This document shows positions 47,320 to 58,507 of a stretch of 64,000 nucleotides of DNA, piece by piece (within the stretch, counting starts at the first letter, position 1; each line of letters begins with the position of its first letter). The stretch is taken from assembly GCA_023105745.1 (NCBI GenBank), contig JALGQZ010000009.1, positions 17,408,564-17,472,563 on the forward strand, written 5' to 3'. A model generated the notes under the pieces. The model made no database searches. It was not told the origin of the DNA and was given only the letters and a program-made list of their open reading frames with translations. The translations under genes and the position numbers were made by a program. This DNA is from Austropuccinia psidii (taxonomy: Eukaryota; Basidiomycota; Pucciniomycetes; Pucciniales; Sphaerophragmiaceae).

Positions 47320-48640
47320 TGGATGGTGATATCATGATTGCAGACTAAATATATTCCAAATATGAATTATTCCTCCCCTAAATTAAAAAAAACATGGTCA
47401 ATCAGTATTGCATAGAAAACAACATGAACCAAAGGGGGAATGGTTGGTGGTTGGTGGTGGTGGAGATTTTGGAGAAGGAGGTCATTTTAGTTGGGTAGTG
47501 GGAGGATGGTGGATTGATGGAGGAGGAGGTGGTGGTGGGACAGTGACCATTAGTAATAGTGGTCATGATCAATTGCATAATGAAAACAAACCAAAGGCTG
47601 TACATACCATTGCTTATCAAAAAGTAACCTGATATTATGCAACAAAACAGTCAACAAAGGACCCCAGCCAAAGCTTTTTGATAAAATAAAATCTGTGCAG
47701 ATTGAAAGAACATCAGTGCAAGAAAATTAAGATCAATTGCAGTATATGCACTTACAAGAACTGTCACGATGGAAAAGCTGAATGGCTTCTAAAACAAAGG
47801 TTTCTGTTAATAGGACTGGTAATTTTGAAATCAATTGATCAATTAAATCTTGGGGAACTTATTTAAAAAGGAAGACTGTTGAAAAAGATTCCTAAAATGA
47901 AGAATTTAGTAATCTTTTACAAAAGACATGTGGTCAATTTTCAAACAAGGGATGAGAAAAAGGGACCAATTATTTTCAACCTTGGAAAAATAGGCAATTG
48001 TTTCTCTTACTAGCATCAAATTTGCAGAATTTAGAAATCCGATTCATGTTGATTAAAAGGCCAAATGTCCATAGCCTCTGCTTCCTCACTGGAAATCTTA
48101 AATTTGATTAATTGCCGCAAAAATAATTTCAAAGGCCAAACATCCCATGGAATACAACAACATCGTTTGAAATTGATTATGTGAATGGGTGTCCCTACTT
48201 ATCTTATGTGAGAAGGCACCTCCAGTGTTGAATTAATCATCTGCAAATTGGAGAGTTTATTAGTCATTTACCCATCAAATCAAAAAATGAGCCTATTTGG
48301 GAAAACCAATTCTGTCAACAAATGGCACCACTAATATTACACACATAATATCTAATGAAGAAAGCTTACTTCAACTATTTATATTAATCAAATTTAGAAT
48401 ACGACCTAAACCTGCAATTGGATGGGAGGAATTCAACACTGCTATAGTCAAGTCCATGTTCTATTGTTTTCATGCATATCAACTTCTTTTTGCCATTTTT
48501 CTTTCTCAAAATCAAGTTTTTTTTGCCTCTTTGGAAATATCCGAATCAAGTTGTGATTGTATTTTGGACTGTTCCAGCTTTCTACACTGAGCATTTTTTT
48601 CCCATTGAAATGCAATTTCCATCTCCTTCATTAATCTCTG
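47320..48640. other. Interior of the Harbinger-like element right of the MULE
   Basis: No gene recognised. 47437-47560 is very G-rich on the plus strand (many GGTGG and GGAGG words), giving a Gly-rich frame on one strand and a Thr/Pro/His-rich frame on the other; neither looks real. The lost 5' end of the old TET-like pseudogene should lie just right of 47320 on the minus strand, but I could not trace it. Confidence 0.45.
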
Positions 48641-49598
48641 TTAAGCTTGAATAATCTGAGTACTCCGTTCTTCATTCCACTTTTGTTTATCCCACTCTAA
48701 CCGGGCCTCATCATGAGCTTCTATCCCTGAAAAAACTTTTATTAGTCTGCATGAAAATCAGAATAAAACCATCTCCTACCAACCTTTTTGCTGATCAATC
48801 ATTATTTGTGAGTAACTTGGAGACAACACATCATATAACTTCTTCTGTGAGCCACTGGTATTATTAAGATTGAAGCTGGCACTCTGTTTTCTCTTTTGGG
48901 ATGAACCATAAATCTTATCCTGTAACTACAGAAAAAATAGTTCAGAGTTTATTTTTTTCATATTGGTTTGATGAAACAAATTTTACTACAGGCTCTTCCA
49001 CATGGTTGTTCAATTTATCTTCAGCAATATCCATACTTGGTTGAATGGTGATTTCTCCCTCCTCTGTTATTTCAGAAACCTGAAATGAAACAAAACATCC
49101 AAATTTAACAAAAATAATGAAATATTTTATCAAATCTTACTTCATTTTCCATTGGTTCTTCCTCATCCTCATTTGAAATCAATCCAACCTCTTGAGAATT
49201 ATATGTTGCTAGTGGAGTCACATTTGGCTTATGGCCAAAGTGTGAATCCATTTGTGAAAAACATGGACACATACTTTTGAGCTTATCAGCCATAGGATGC
49301 AGCCCTTTTTTCTCATCCTCTTCTGTTATACGTGCCCCAGTGAAATTCTCAAACTTCTTTGCTGTTGCGTATTTTTTCTTATATGTACACCATTGGTCAC
49401 AAATGCTTGTTTCATTGAGATTCAACCAGTATCATGATTTTTTATTGAACTCAATGGCCATAAGATGAAATACATTCTTTTTGATTGAGGGTGGCTTTCC
49501 CACCAATGTGGAGCCACCGGTTCCAAAACATGCATCAAAGTTTGATTTATGCATCAACCAATTGATAATACATAAATAATCAGGCCAAGTTAAGTGAC
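48641..49598 (-). pseudogene. Myb/SANT-like DNA-binding protein of a Harbinger-type element
   Basis: Four exons with GT-AG borders: 49598-49141, 49079-48987, 48919-48784, 48726-48641; an upstream exon with the ATG was not found. The first exon reads TWPDYLCIINWLMHKSNFDA, FGTGGSTLVGKPPSIKKNVF, LNLNETSICDQWCTYKKKY, FTGARITEEDEKKG and MCPCFSQMDSHFGHKPNVTP, a trihelix-like layout common in rust transposon-associated proteins. Later exons are acidic, then Ser/Gln-rich, ending in a charged helix (EARLEWDKQKWNEER). PIF/Harbinger elements encode such a partner that binds the ends and helps the transposase. One in-frame TGA at 49432-49434 interrupts the domain. Confidence 0.65.
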
Positions 49599-50286
49599 CT
49601 GAAGGATGGGGAAGGCCAGATGAACTCTTGGGAGTTTATTTATTTGTCTTCATTGGGTGACATGGAACTGCAAGGATGGTGATGGTGGGTGTTAAATCAG
49701 TAATTGACAAATTTAAGAAAGGGGGAGATTGAATGGAATTGTAAATAGATTTGTTAATTGGTTATACCAGGGGCTGGGTTAAAATTTACTTTTGGAGAAG
49801 GGCAGTGGTTAGGTTTGAAATTTCAATATCCAATGATTTAGTTCAGGTTTAAATAAGTATAGGAAAGAATGTGGTATTTTGCAAAATCCCTGGGGGACTG
49901 AGTTAAAAAAAGTGGTTCTTGGGAGATAAAATAACTGATTTTAGAATGTGGGATTTTGGGCTCAAATCACGCTTTTGTTTAATGTGAGATTTTGTAGGTT
50001 TGACACCCCTTAATATGAAAATAATAATTATAAACTTAGATAAATTAAAATAAATGATATTTAGAATTCACCAAACAAATATTTATATATATATATATAT
50101 TTATTTATTTATATTTAGATTGTATAAAAAATAATTTAAAGATTGTAATTTTTTTTTCATTATTAAGAAATTTATAGAAAACCTGTTTGGAGGGTTGTCT
50201 TATTTTTAGTTAAATTCAAAGGGGGCCTCAGGATTTCCTCTTTTTTTTTCAATTAATTTTAATTCAAAATAAAAATAAAAATTAAA

Positions 50287-50317
<31 letters not shown>

Positions 50318-50877
50318 ATGTTTTTTTTATGAATTTAATTAAACAAGGAAATTCCCCCCCCAAAAAAAGGTAAAATATAAGATCATCAACTTTCAAGATT
50401 ATGAATATTTATTTAGTCATTAGAATTTATTTTTAATTTTAATAATTTTTTTTTTTAAAAAAAAAAAGATTTCAAAATTTATTTAAAAAAAAAAAATTTT
50501 TTTTTTTTTTTTAATTATTTAAATTTTTTTTATTCAGACATTTTGAAATTTGTGATAAAAAAAATGTATTTGATAAAAAAATTAATTTTTTTTTTTGATG
50601 ATTTATTTTGATTATAAATAAAAAAAATTAATTATTTAAAAAATTTTGATTAAAAATTTAGAAAAAAAAAGAAAGAATTAGAATTAATTCAATTAAATTA
50701 AAAAAAATATTTTTGGTATTTTTAAATATAATCAATTATCAATTCAATCTTAAAGAATTTAATAAATTGAATGATAAAGTTTTTTTTTTTGGATTTTATT
50801 TTTGAAAATTTAAATATTTATATATAGTAGCTAATTTAATACAATATAAAAATAAATTCAACTATAAAAGAATTCAA
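49599..50877. other. Right part of the Harbinger-like element and A/T-rich DNA beyond
   Basis: Holds subterminal repeats of AATGTGGGATTTT/AATGTGAGATTTT at 49934-50009, then low-complexity A/T DNA with AT runs near 50085 and 50290. No gene seen. Confidence 0.5.
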
Positions 50878-51430
50878 TTAGGGTATTGGTAAGAAACTGT
50901 AAGCAAATTGGTAAAAACACATGAGAGCTTATGTGGTTTTGCCATAAATTGGTAAAAGCAGGTAAGGGGTGCCCTGGGTCCATTTTTAATTAAAAATGAA
51001 ACACATAATTCCTGTATTGGGCCAAAAAATTCTCAAAAAGGTTTTTCCCACCAAAACTCCTCTAACTCCCAATTGTTTCAGATTTTTTTCCACAGCCCCC
51101 CAAAAAAAAGACCAAACACCCAAAGAATCCACATTATCCCCACCCCAAACATTTTTCTTTTTGAAAAACAGCATTACCAAAGAACCTTTGCAAAGCTTTC
51201 TACACTTTTCTTGCTTTTTTCCCCCAAAGACTGCATTTTCCACCACAACAACCTACTTCCAAGCCTCTAAAATTCCAATTTTTTACCTTCCCTCATCCAT
51301 TAATCCCACATTTAAGCCACTTTATTCACTCTTAACCACTTCCTTTAATTTTTCACACCTTTTATCACTTCTTTTTCAAATTTTGAAAGCTTCTTTCCTC
51401 ATTCCAAATCCCCAAATTCCTCCCTTTTTT
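50878..51430 (+). repeat. Terminal-repeat-like segment upstream of the second MULE
   Basis: TTAGGGTATTGGTAAGAAAC with later CATAAATTGGTAAAAGCAGG and a palindromic ACATGAGAGCTTATGTGG resembles the ends at 18283 and 21253. It lies about 580 bp before the second MULE relic, so it may be that element's left end. No matching right end was found before 55.2 kb. The C/T-rich plus-strand frames at 50996-51433 are low-complexity. Confidence 0.4.
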
Positions 51431-51458
51431 TAAATTTATACATCTTTTTCACTCAAAA

Positions 51459-53532
51459 ATGCTGCAACCCCCCACTGAAGGTGAATCTCAGACCCTTGAG
51501 CTTCTTTGGCAGCATTTTCATAATGTTTCCAGGGCTCAGGAGTATTCTGTGTCCACCTTGAGGTCCAATATGACCCACAACCAAATTGAAATAGGTTGTG
51601 GCAGGTCTGGGACCCCAAATCCCAACAAAAACTCCTCCAAAACAGTCACTTCAAGAAAGCTTGACTTTCCAATTAGACTTGATGCCAAAAAATATGCCAA
51701 GAAGACCACTTAGACTCTTGAAGTCAGAAATCCTGAACATAGCCATGATGTCACTTAAGATATCATGGCACATCCTGCTTTCAGGAAATTTAATGAGCAA
51801 GAAACATCCCAAATTGCTCAAATGTGTGAATCACTACTTCTGCCAAGGCAAATTTAGGCCCAATTATGCAGCCAGAGGGAATCTGACAGGCCTTTAATAC
51901 TTCAAGACATTTGCAACCAAGGAAAGAAAATAAAGAAAGACAAACTGCAAGGAAGAAGGCCCATTGATTCTCTTGTTTACACCCTCAAAGAAGAAAATTT
52001 TGTTTGGTCCTCTGAAAGGGATTCTGAGGGACACATTACCTCCTTGTTTTTCACTCACCCCCTTTCCATAAAACTCCTTCATGACTTTCCTCATGTCATT
52101 CTTATGGATTGTACTTATAAAAAAAATAAGTACAAAATGACCCCTTTTCATATTGTTGGATTCAGCTCGACCAATAAGACCTTTTATGAGGCTTTTTGTT
52201 TGATGAAGAATGAAACTGAACCCTCATATACTTGGGCATTAAATCAATAAATAGAAAAACTCCTCAACAACACCAATATTGTTCCCTCTCCAGTCATTGT
52301 TATTGACATGGATTTGGCCTTGAAAAACTCTCTTAAAAAGCTCTTCTCAGACTTAAAAGTCATGTTATTCATTTGGCACATCTGTAAAGATGTATCTTCT
52401 AATTGCATGAAGAAAATTGGTCATGGCAATGATTTTGAAAAATTTATTGGCTTTTGGAATCAAGTAATGTACTTTTATCTCTCACTTTATTTCACTTGGT
52501 TTTACTTTTGTTCTTATTATTGTTTATATTAATGACTTTGGGATTCATTTCTCAGGTTATGTATTCATCCACTGAATAGTTATTCAAAGACAGCTGGAGG
52601 AAGCTTAAAAATCAAGTCAAAAATCCTGAAGTCTTGCAGTATTTGGAAAATACCTGGTTTCCTCTAAAGAAGTATTATGTGCCAGCCTGGACCAACCACC
52701 ATTGCCACCTGGGTGTGGGCTCCACTTCCAGAGTTGAAGGTGCCCATGCCATGGTTAAACGTTGGCTCCAAAGGTCCACTGGTACTCTCCTGGAGGTAGT
52801 TAGGGCGCTCTGAATGGCTTTAAGAAAACAATTTATTGAAATAATAAACAAAATCTCCAAAGAAATGATTGTCCATGTCAAGAATTTTTCTCCACACATC
52901 TGTGCTCTCAATGACAAGGTATCTCATGATGCCCTTCAGATGGCCTTTGAAAATTTCAAAACCAAATTTTCCCCCAATGAAAAATGCACTAACAGATACA
53001 ATAACTATCAAGGCATTCCTTGAAAGCATAAGAAAAAAAGGCATTTGTCAAGCGCCAAAGGCTTGAGATATCAGACTTCCATCCTCAGTGGCATTTGAGT
53101 TTGACTGTGAGGGTTTTTTAACTTCAAATTCTTACTTTTTTTCTTATTAACTGATTTTCTTTATTATATTTTTCTCAGACTGGTTATCAAGGTGATGATA
53201 AAGGTTTTGAAAAAGAAAGAAATAATGAAGCCAAAAAAATGTTTGAAGATATTGGGGAAGACCTTTTTCAAAGACCAATGGCAGAAATAACCCCTATTCT
53301 TCAACATTATCAAGATGTTTTGACTGGAAAAGCCTCATTTGATCAAATTACCAAAAGTAAAGAGGATGATCAATATTATGAAGGCCCACTAGAATTAAAG
53401 AATACCTGTGGAAGACCTCAAGGAGCCAAGAATAAAAATAAAAACAAAAACAAAAACAAAAGAGAACCCTCAATATTTGCAATAATTGAAAGTAAATCCA
53501 AGAAAAGATGTGAGCCTGTGAGGTATGTCTAA
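51459..53532 (+). pseudogene. Second MULE-type transposase, degenerate
   Basis: From the ATG at 51459 the reading is broken by several stops and frame changes, but the MULE core is clear: FPHVILMDCTYKKNKYKMTP with first Asp, FHIVGFSSTNKTFYEAFC, VIVIDMDLALKNSLKKLF with second Asp, MLFIWHICKDV, then after an intron WFPLKKYYVPAWTNHHCHLG and SRVEGAHAMVKRWL with the Glu. The C-terminal frame 53239-53532 has GRPQGAKNKNKNKNKNK, an AT-hook-like basic tail. It is a different lineage from the MULE-OTU gene (MDCTY against IDATY) and no OTU remnant was seen. It is older than the nested MULE judging by damage. Confidence 0.75.
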
Positions 53533-55231
53533 CATACCCATAAGTCCACAAATAACTTTATACACAGTTAAAATTGTCTTCAACAGACTTTTTAATTGAA
53601 TTTAAAATAAAAAATAACAAAAAATAAGTATAATTTTTTTTGGATAAACAAAGTTATAAATATTATGTCATTTTTGGATTCTACACCAAAAATAACCTAG
53701 GGTACATCCATAAGGTGTTATAGCCAAAAACACTTATTTCTTATGTTATTAGAAGATTTAAGAATCTCACAGTACTAATGTAGCTTTTTTAACATTTTTT
53801 TAAAATTGTTAAATTTAAGCTTAAATAAGCTTAAATTTAAAGTTGCATAAGGTTTATGCAAACTTACCAAAATTGTAGTTAAAATTGAGGTGCGGTCTAT
53901 ATTTACTGAATTGGCTAAGGATTTGCCATACAGAATGTAAATCCTGTGTGAGCTCAATTTAAAAGGGTTTAAGGCCATATTACGGCTTTAAATAAATAAA
54001 AGGGCAAAATCCACACAAAAAGGTGGGACAAAGGAAAAAGACCAAATAGAGCTGGGGTACCCAGCTTTTTGGATCTGAAAGGATTCAATTAAGGTTGTCC
54101 ACCTGTATTGGAGGATTTTCAACCTTATTTAAACTTTAAGATTAGACTTTGATACAACATTAAAGTTTAAACTGGTTTTATCCCAAATTAGACAGGAATT
54201 TCAAGCTGCCAGAGGGTAAATCCCAATATGCAGGCTTGAATTCAAGGTTTGAAGAACTGTCAATTCTTAAATAAGCTTAAAACTTTAAGGTTTCAAGCAT
54301 TAAAACCTTATCAAAACTTAAGGTTTGGTGTGTATTGCTATTTTATGTGGAAAATTAGCAATAACTTCAAAAATTCATTAAAAATCCAATTATTAATGGA
54401 TTTTCTTGAAAATTTCACACAGCTTACAATTCAATATTATCTACATATAAATTCAATTTTAAGTATCTTTTATAGATAAATTTTCTGGGTAATTAGCCTG
54501 GAAATTTACTCTTTTAATTAAAGCTCAAAGAAAATTATAATTTCTTTAAAAATTAATTAAGAATTGAGTTTAAGAGATTTCTGCTTAAAACTCTACTTTT
54601 AAGTTGTTCATGTGATGAACTTCAATATAAATAAGTTTATTTATATTAAAAACTTAAAATAATTAGTTTAAATGAGGATTAAAGTTACATGGAGCTAAGA
54701 ATAACCCTGCTAGCTTCAAATTGGAATGAAAATTAAGCTACCTTAAGTTAAGAACTTTATTTTTAAGCATGGTTTTTCAGTTCTGACCTGAGCACGCCCT
54801 CTATATCCATTATGAATCATGAGAGCTGCTCTGAAGACATAAAAAGAGTCTTTTCATCACTGTTTTTGTCCATCATTCATTATCAATCCAATCATATTAG
54901 AAATTTAAACAGGTAAGGTTTTATTAAATATAAAATCTTATTATTAAAATAATTCTTAAGTTATTTTATTCTTTATTAATCAAAATTAAAGAATTGAAAT
55001 CATAGAATTTAGATTATTGTTGCAATAACCAATAATATATTTTATTATATAAAATTAATCATCTTAAATATCTTTTAAAATCCACAAATTCCTCTTAAAA
55101 ACTCTTTAATCTTAATTTTTATTATAAAAAGTTGTTTCATCTTTGAAATTATTGATTTTAGGCGTGTTTTTAACTTATAATGATTATTTAATATAATAAC
55201 TGTTGTTGTTTGACTTGTTGTATTAAATAAA
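53533..55231. other. Gene-free stretch between MULE relic and Gypsy element
   Basis: A/T-rich with repeated AAGCTTAAAT words (53815-53840) and a GGGTACCC palindrome near 54055. The segment 54780-54910 (ACATAAAAAGAGTCTTTTCA and following) resembles the promoter half of an LTR, but I cannot assign it. Confidence 0.4.
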
Positions 55232-55765
55232 TGTCAGCCTGTGACTCAAAACCAGAGCACAAGCATGACAGCCAAAATACCATAAACCAATGGTATAGCC
55301 AAAATACCACCAAAATATGGAACTGAGCCAAATTAGCTCAAAAGGTATCAGAAGAAAGAGGAAACTCACCTCTTTCTGAAAATATAAGTCCCATCAGCAT
55401 AGGACAAGAAATAACAAAGTTATTCCTTCTCAAAGTTATTGCTGAGCAAAAACCTTAATTTTCACCTCTCATCTAAAATCTAGAAGGAGAGGCTTAACCC
55501 CATCAAATGGGTATTCAAAATGAAGCTCTAAGCCAGGGCTATCCAATGGTACCAGCCAAACTGAGCTAGCACCAGTATTACTTGAGTTATGGTCAAATTC
55601 AGACCAAATAAGGGTGAACACAACATTCACCTCTCATCTAACTTTTACAGTTTTAGTGTTAGATACCTAAAGTGGGGTCCTTTTGGTAAGGGCACAATCA
55701 GGGCTATCTGATGGTGCCATCCATTTCCTCATAACTCAACTACAACAGAAGTTATTGGCCAAACA
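55232..55765 (+). repeat. 5' LTR (portion verified against the 3' LTR)
   Basis: Colinear with 63467-64000. The LTR continues to the right by an unknown length. The exon that precedes the leader intron ends at 56691; TATA-like words occur at ATAAAAGG near 56326. Confidence 0.9.
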
Positions 55766-56162
55766 AGCTTAATACAGCTTTTGACCAGACCAGGCCAATG
55801 TACAAAAATACTTGTACATGGGATAACTTTGTCATATTTAATGATAAACATGTCAAGTTGGGTACCATTGTGTAGAGCTCATACAGAGCTATTCAATGAA
55901 CCAACTTTGAGCTTGATATCTCAAAAACTGACAGAGTTATGACCATTTTAAGGTCAAAATCCCACCTGCTGTCAGATACAGCCTTACCATGGGATAATAT
56001 CCCATAACCATGAATATGAGGTGTCGAATAGACGAAGAAGCATGTTTTTACTTCAATACCTCATATGTCAGTCAATACTGGGGTCCCATACAGTTTCTGT
56101 ACAGCATTCTACGCGTCATACACGTCAGAATCAGGCTGTGAGGTCCCCAGATGAAAATTTTC

Positions 56163-56226
56163 ACCCTGTATTGGTGAAAACTGCCCAGATGTGGTTTCAA
56201 AACCACATCTGAGCCCAATACAGGGT
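56163..56226. repeat. Nested perfect hairpins in the Gypsy LTR/leader
   Basis: Outer arms ACCCTGTATTGG (56163-56174) and CCAATACAGGGT (56215-56226), inner arms CAGATGTGGTTT (56186-56197) and AAACCACATCTG (56200-56211), all perfectly complementary. A 7-bp hairpin, ACAGGCT/AGCCTGT, follows at once, and GGAAAGG/CCTTTCC lies further on. Confidence 0.85.
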
Positions 56227-56691
56227 ATACAGGCTGTTTGCAAACCACAAGCCTGTCATAGAGAGTGAAAAATCTTCACTTCCTCTACGTGGAAAGGTCT
56301 AGCAGCCTTTCCACCTCCATTTTAGGATAAAAGGAGGGCTTTTCACAGCCAAAAGCCTTTCCTCATCCTGCTCTTGAATAACCTACGTAGTAAACTGTCA
56401 AAAACAGTTTTACTCTTGGTTAAATAATCAGGTATAATTATAATCTTTAATTATTGTAATCCAACAGATAAAGCCTGCATCCAGGGTTCTCAATAGTGCT
56501 CACCACCACTATTTCTCAATAGTAGAACCCTTTTATCTCATTATAAACCTTTATAAACCTTTTTAAATCATTTTCTACCGTGTCACATACACGGTTAAAG
56601 TTGTTATTAGCCTAGTTATGCCTTTATCATAGTATCATCCTGATATTTTGGGGGCCTGGCCGTGTTTTTTGACTTTTTTTGGACCTTACAA

Positions 56692-57241
56692 GTAAGTCTT
56701 TTCTCTGTTTTATGACTTATTAACCATTGTTTTATCCTTTTTTAGGCATAATTTCTATTTAAAAATATATATTTTATATATTTTTTACCTTTTTTTATAC
56801 ATACTCATATTATAAGAGTATTTTTTACGTGGTTAACACCCACAGTAACTTATTATTTTTGGCGTGTTTTGCATATAAAAACACATAAGCCACTAATAAA
56901 GTCCTGTATTCTTGACTGAATAAGGACACCTCTGACTGAAAAACCATCAGTTCAGGCGTGGTCAAGTGTATTGTTAATTCAATAACACTTGTATACAAAC
57001 CACTTTTTACAGAATACACTTGCAAACCACAAGTGTATCTGAGGGATACTGACACACAAACAGTGTGACAGGACACCATAAGCTGTATTTTTGACGTGAA
57101 ATTGTTAATTCAATTACACTGTCATTATACAAGGGCATACTGTAATAATATACAAGCCCAGAGGCCATTCTTAGACGTGCAAAACCAGCCTTTTAAGAAG
57201 TCTTAACTGACATAAGCCCTCTTTTTCCTGTTTTGATTCAG
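56692..57241 (+). other. Leader intron that would create the Gag start codon
   Basis: A consensus donor GTAAGT at 56692 and an acceptor TTTTGATTCAG ending at 57241, preceded by CTTAACTGAC (branch-like) and a pyrimidine tract. Splicing joins the A at 56691 to TGGAAGAA at 57242, giving ATG in the Gag frame. Unspliced, the frame has a stop at 57208 and only GTG at 57241. The intron contains a 9-bp hairpin (57014-57022/57030-57038) and repeated ACGTG/GCGTG words. Confidence 0.65.
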
Positions 57242-58307
57242 TGGAAGAAAACTACATCCCACTTGAAACCCAGTCACAGGCCAACACACCAGTGACACCC
57301 TCAGAACCAGAGGGCAGCAAGGGTAAAGGAAAAAGGCTTAGTGAAGGCCTCATTACAGCCAAGAAGTGGACACCAATAGCCACTCAGAGGAGTAGAAAAC
57401 CACGAAAATCTGCTTCAATACAAGGTAAACCAACCTTAACCACTTGTACAGGGAAGATTACAATTATTAACCCAGTGGTAACCTCCAAAGGCAAGCTGCC
57501 CAAATCAGCAGATAACAAATTTGTACAAGGCAAAGTCAAAGGTAAATACCCTAAGAACAGAAAGTTTTTGACTGCTTGCAAACACTGATATGTCCCCTGC
57601 ATACCTCAGAGACCTTGGCTTCCAAAGGAACCAGCCAGAGGATAGAGCAGGAATGTCTAGAACCAGAAGACCTGAAAGAAGACACATTGGACACAGTGGT
57701 GGATGGAAAAACAATGAGGGAGATAATATCAACCTTGCCATTCACACTCCAATTCAACAGAAACCTCAAACCAGAGGACTGGAAGGATATGGATCAAGTT
57801 CTTCAAATCCACCAACTCCTCAAAGATTTGTTTCAATGGAGCATGGACAACAAGAGGTTCAACCTAGCAACTCACTGGGCAGAACTGGGATCAAGTTGCC
57901 AGAAGATCTGTCTCAAAGAGATAGACTTCAAGGACCTTATGGTAATCACCAAGGGTTGGAACCCTACCAGGAAGCACAGACTCCTGGAGGCAAGGGCACA
58001 GAGGATAAGGGAGAATCAAGCCACTATCCAAGCTATAGAAGAACAGTTAACCCAGACAGGGCCTACTCAGATTCCTTCAGGTTCACAAGGAGCAAGCCAA
58101 ATCAGCTCTCCAGTGGCTTCACACCATTCAGAAACCAGATCAGTGGCCAAGAGTCACCATTCTTCACAATTCCAGGAAGTTTCCAGGAGAAGACAAGGCA
58201 ACAAGGGCAAGAACAAAGCCTCCTTCAACCAGAGGAGGAAAGAGTCAGGCCCCATGATCCAGAAGCTGTTAGATTTGGTAAAAGAAGTACACAAGAACAA
58301 GAAGTAG
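57242..58307 (+). CDS. Gypsy ORF, N-terminal extension upstream of Gag
   Basis: With the A from 56691 supplying ATG, the frame runs MEENYIPLETQSQANT and on to 57541, then a 68-nt intron (57542-57609, GTAAAT to CCTCAG) joins it in phase to 57610-58307, about 332 residues. Without splicing the frame stops at 57586. The product is Gln/Ser/Lys-rich with no recognised domain; it includes TPVTPSEPEGSKGKGKR and WKDMDQVLQIHQLLKDLF. Compared with the long downstream ORF it is one base out of register: the adjoining frame, whose QEQEVVVNHSRISSPSN segment continues the sequence, is entered at about 58270. I read this as a one-base change in this copy, though a programmed shift cannot be excluded. Confidence 0.7.
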
Positions 58308-58507
58308 TTGTAAACCACTCTAGAATCAGTAGTCCTAGTAATAGAAACATTACCCCCACTCAGACTGAAAATAACATTATCACATCTGAGAGCAACATCA
58401 ACAGTGACACACTGTGGTTGCAAATGTCCCAATATGCTGAGCAATCTGCAAAGCAGGCTGCAGAATTTGCAGCTGCCCAAGAGAGGATGAGAAAAACTTA
58501 AGCCTCA

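Larger units (their letters stand above)
31937..50009. mobile_element. PIF/Harbinger-like element, now containing a nested MULE
   Basis: The left end GAGGGTATAAAACCTATGAA (31937) and, inverted, the right end (50009 leftward: GGGGTGTCAAACCTACAAAA) agree at 24 of 29 aligned positions with one gap, and both continue into a CACATT word. Between them lie a dead Harbinger-type transposase and a Myb/SANT-like gene, the two proteins autonomous PIF/Harbinger elements carry. Removing the 10.6-kb MULE at 36671-47311 leaves about 7.4 kb. The right end is followed by TTA, the usual target of this superfamily; the left flank is TAA-rich but not an exact match. The pairing of these ends is inference. Confidence 0.5.

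Noticed and set aside
47402..47632. Gly-rich and Thr/Pro-rich frames on both strands
   Set aside because: Both derive from a simple G-rich repeat; no start context, intron or homology sign.
50996..51433. 145-codon Phe/Ser/Pro-rich frame
   Set aside because: Low-complexity C/T-rich strand inside terminal-repeat-like DNA; no motif.
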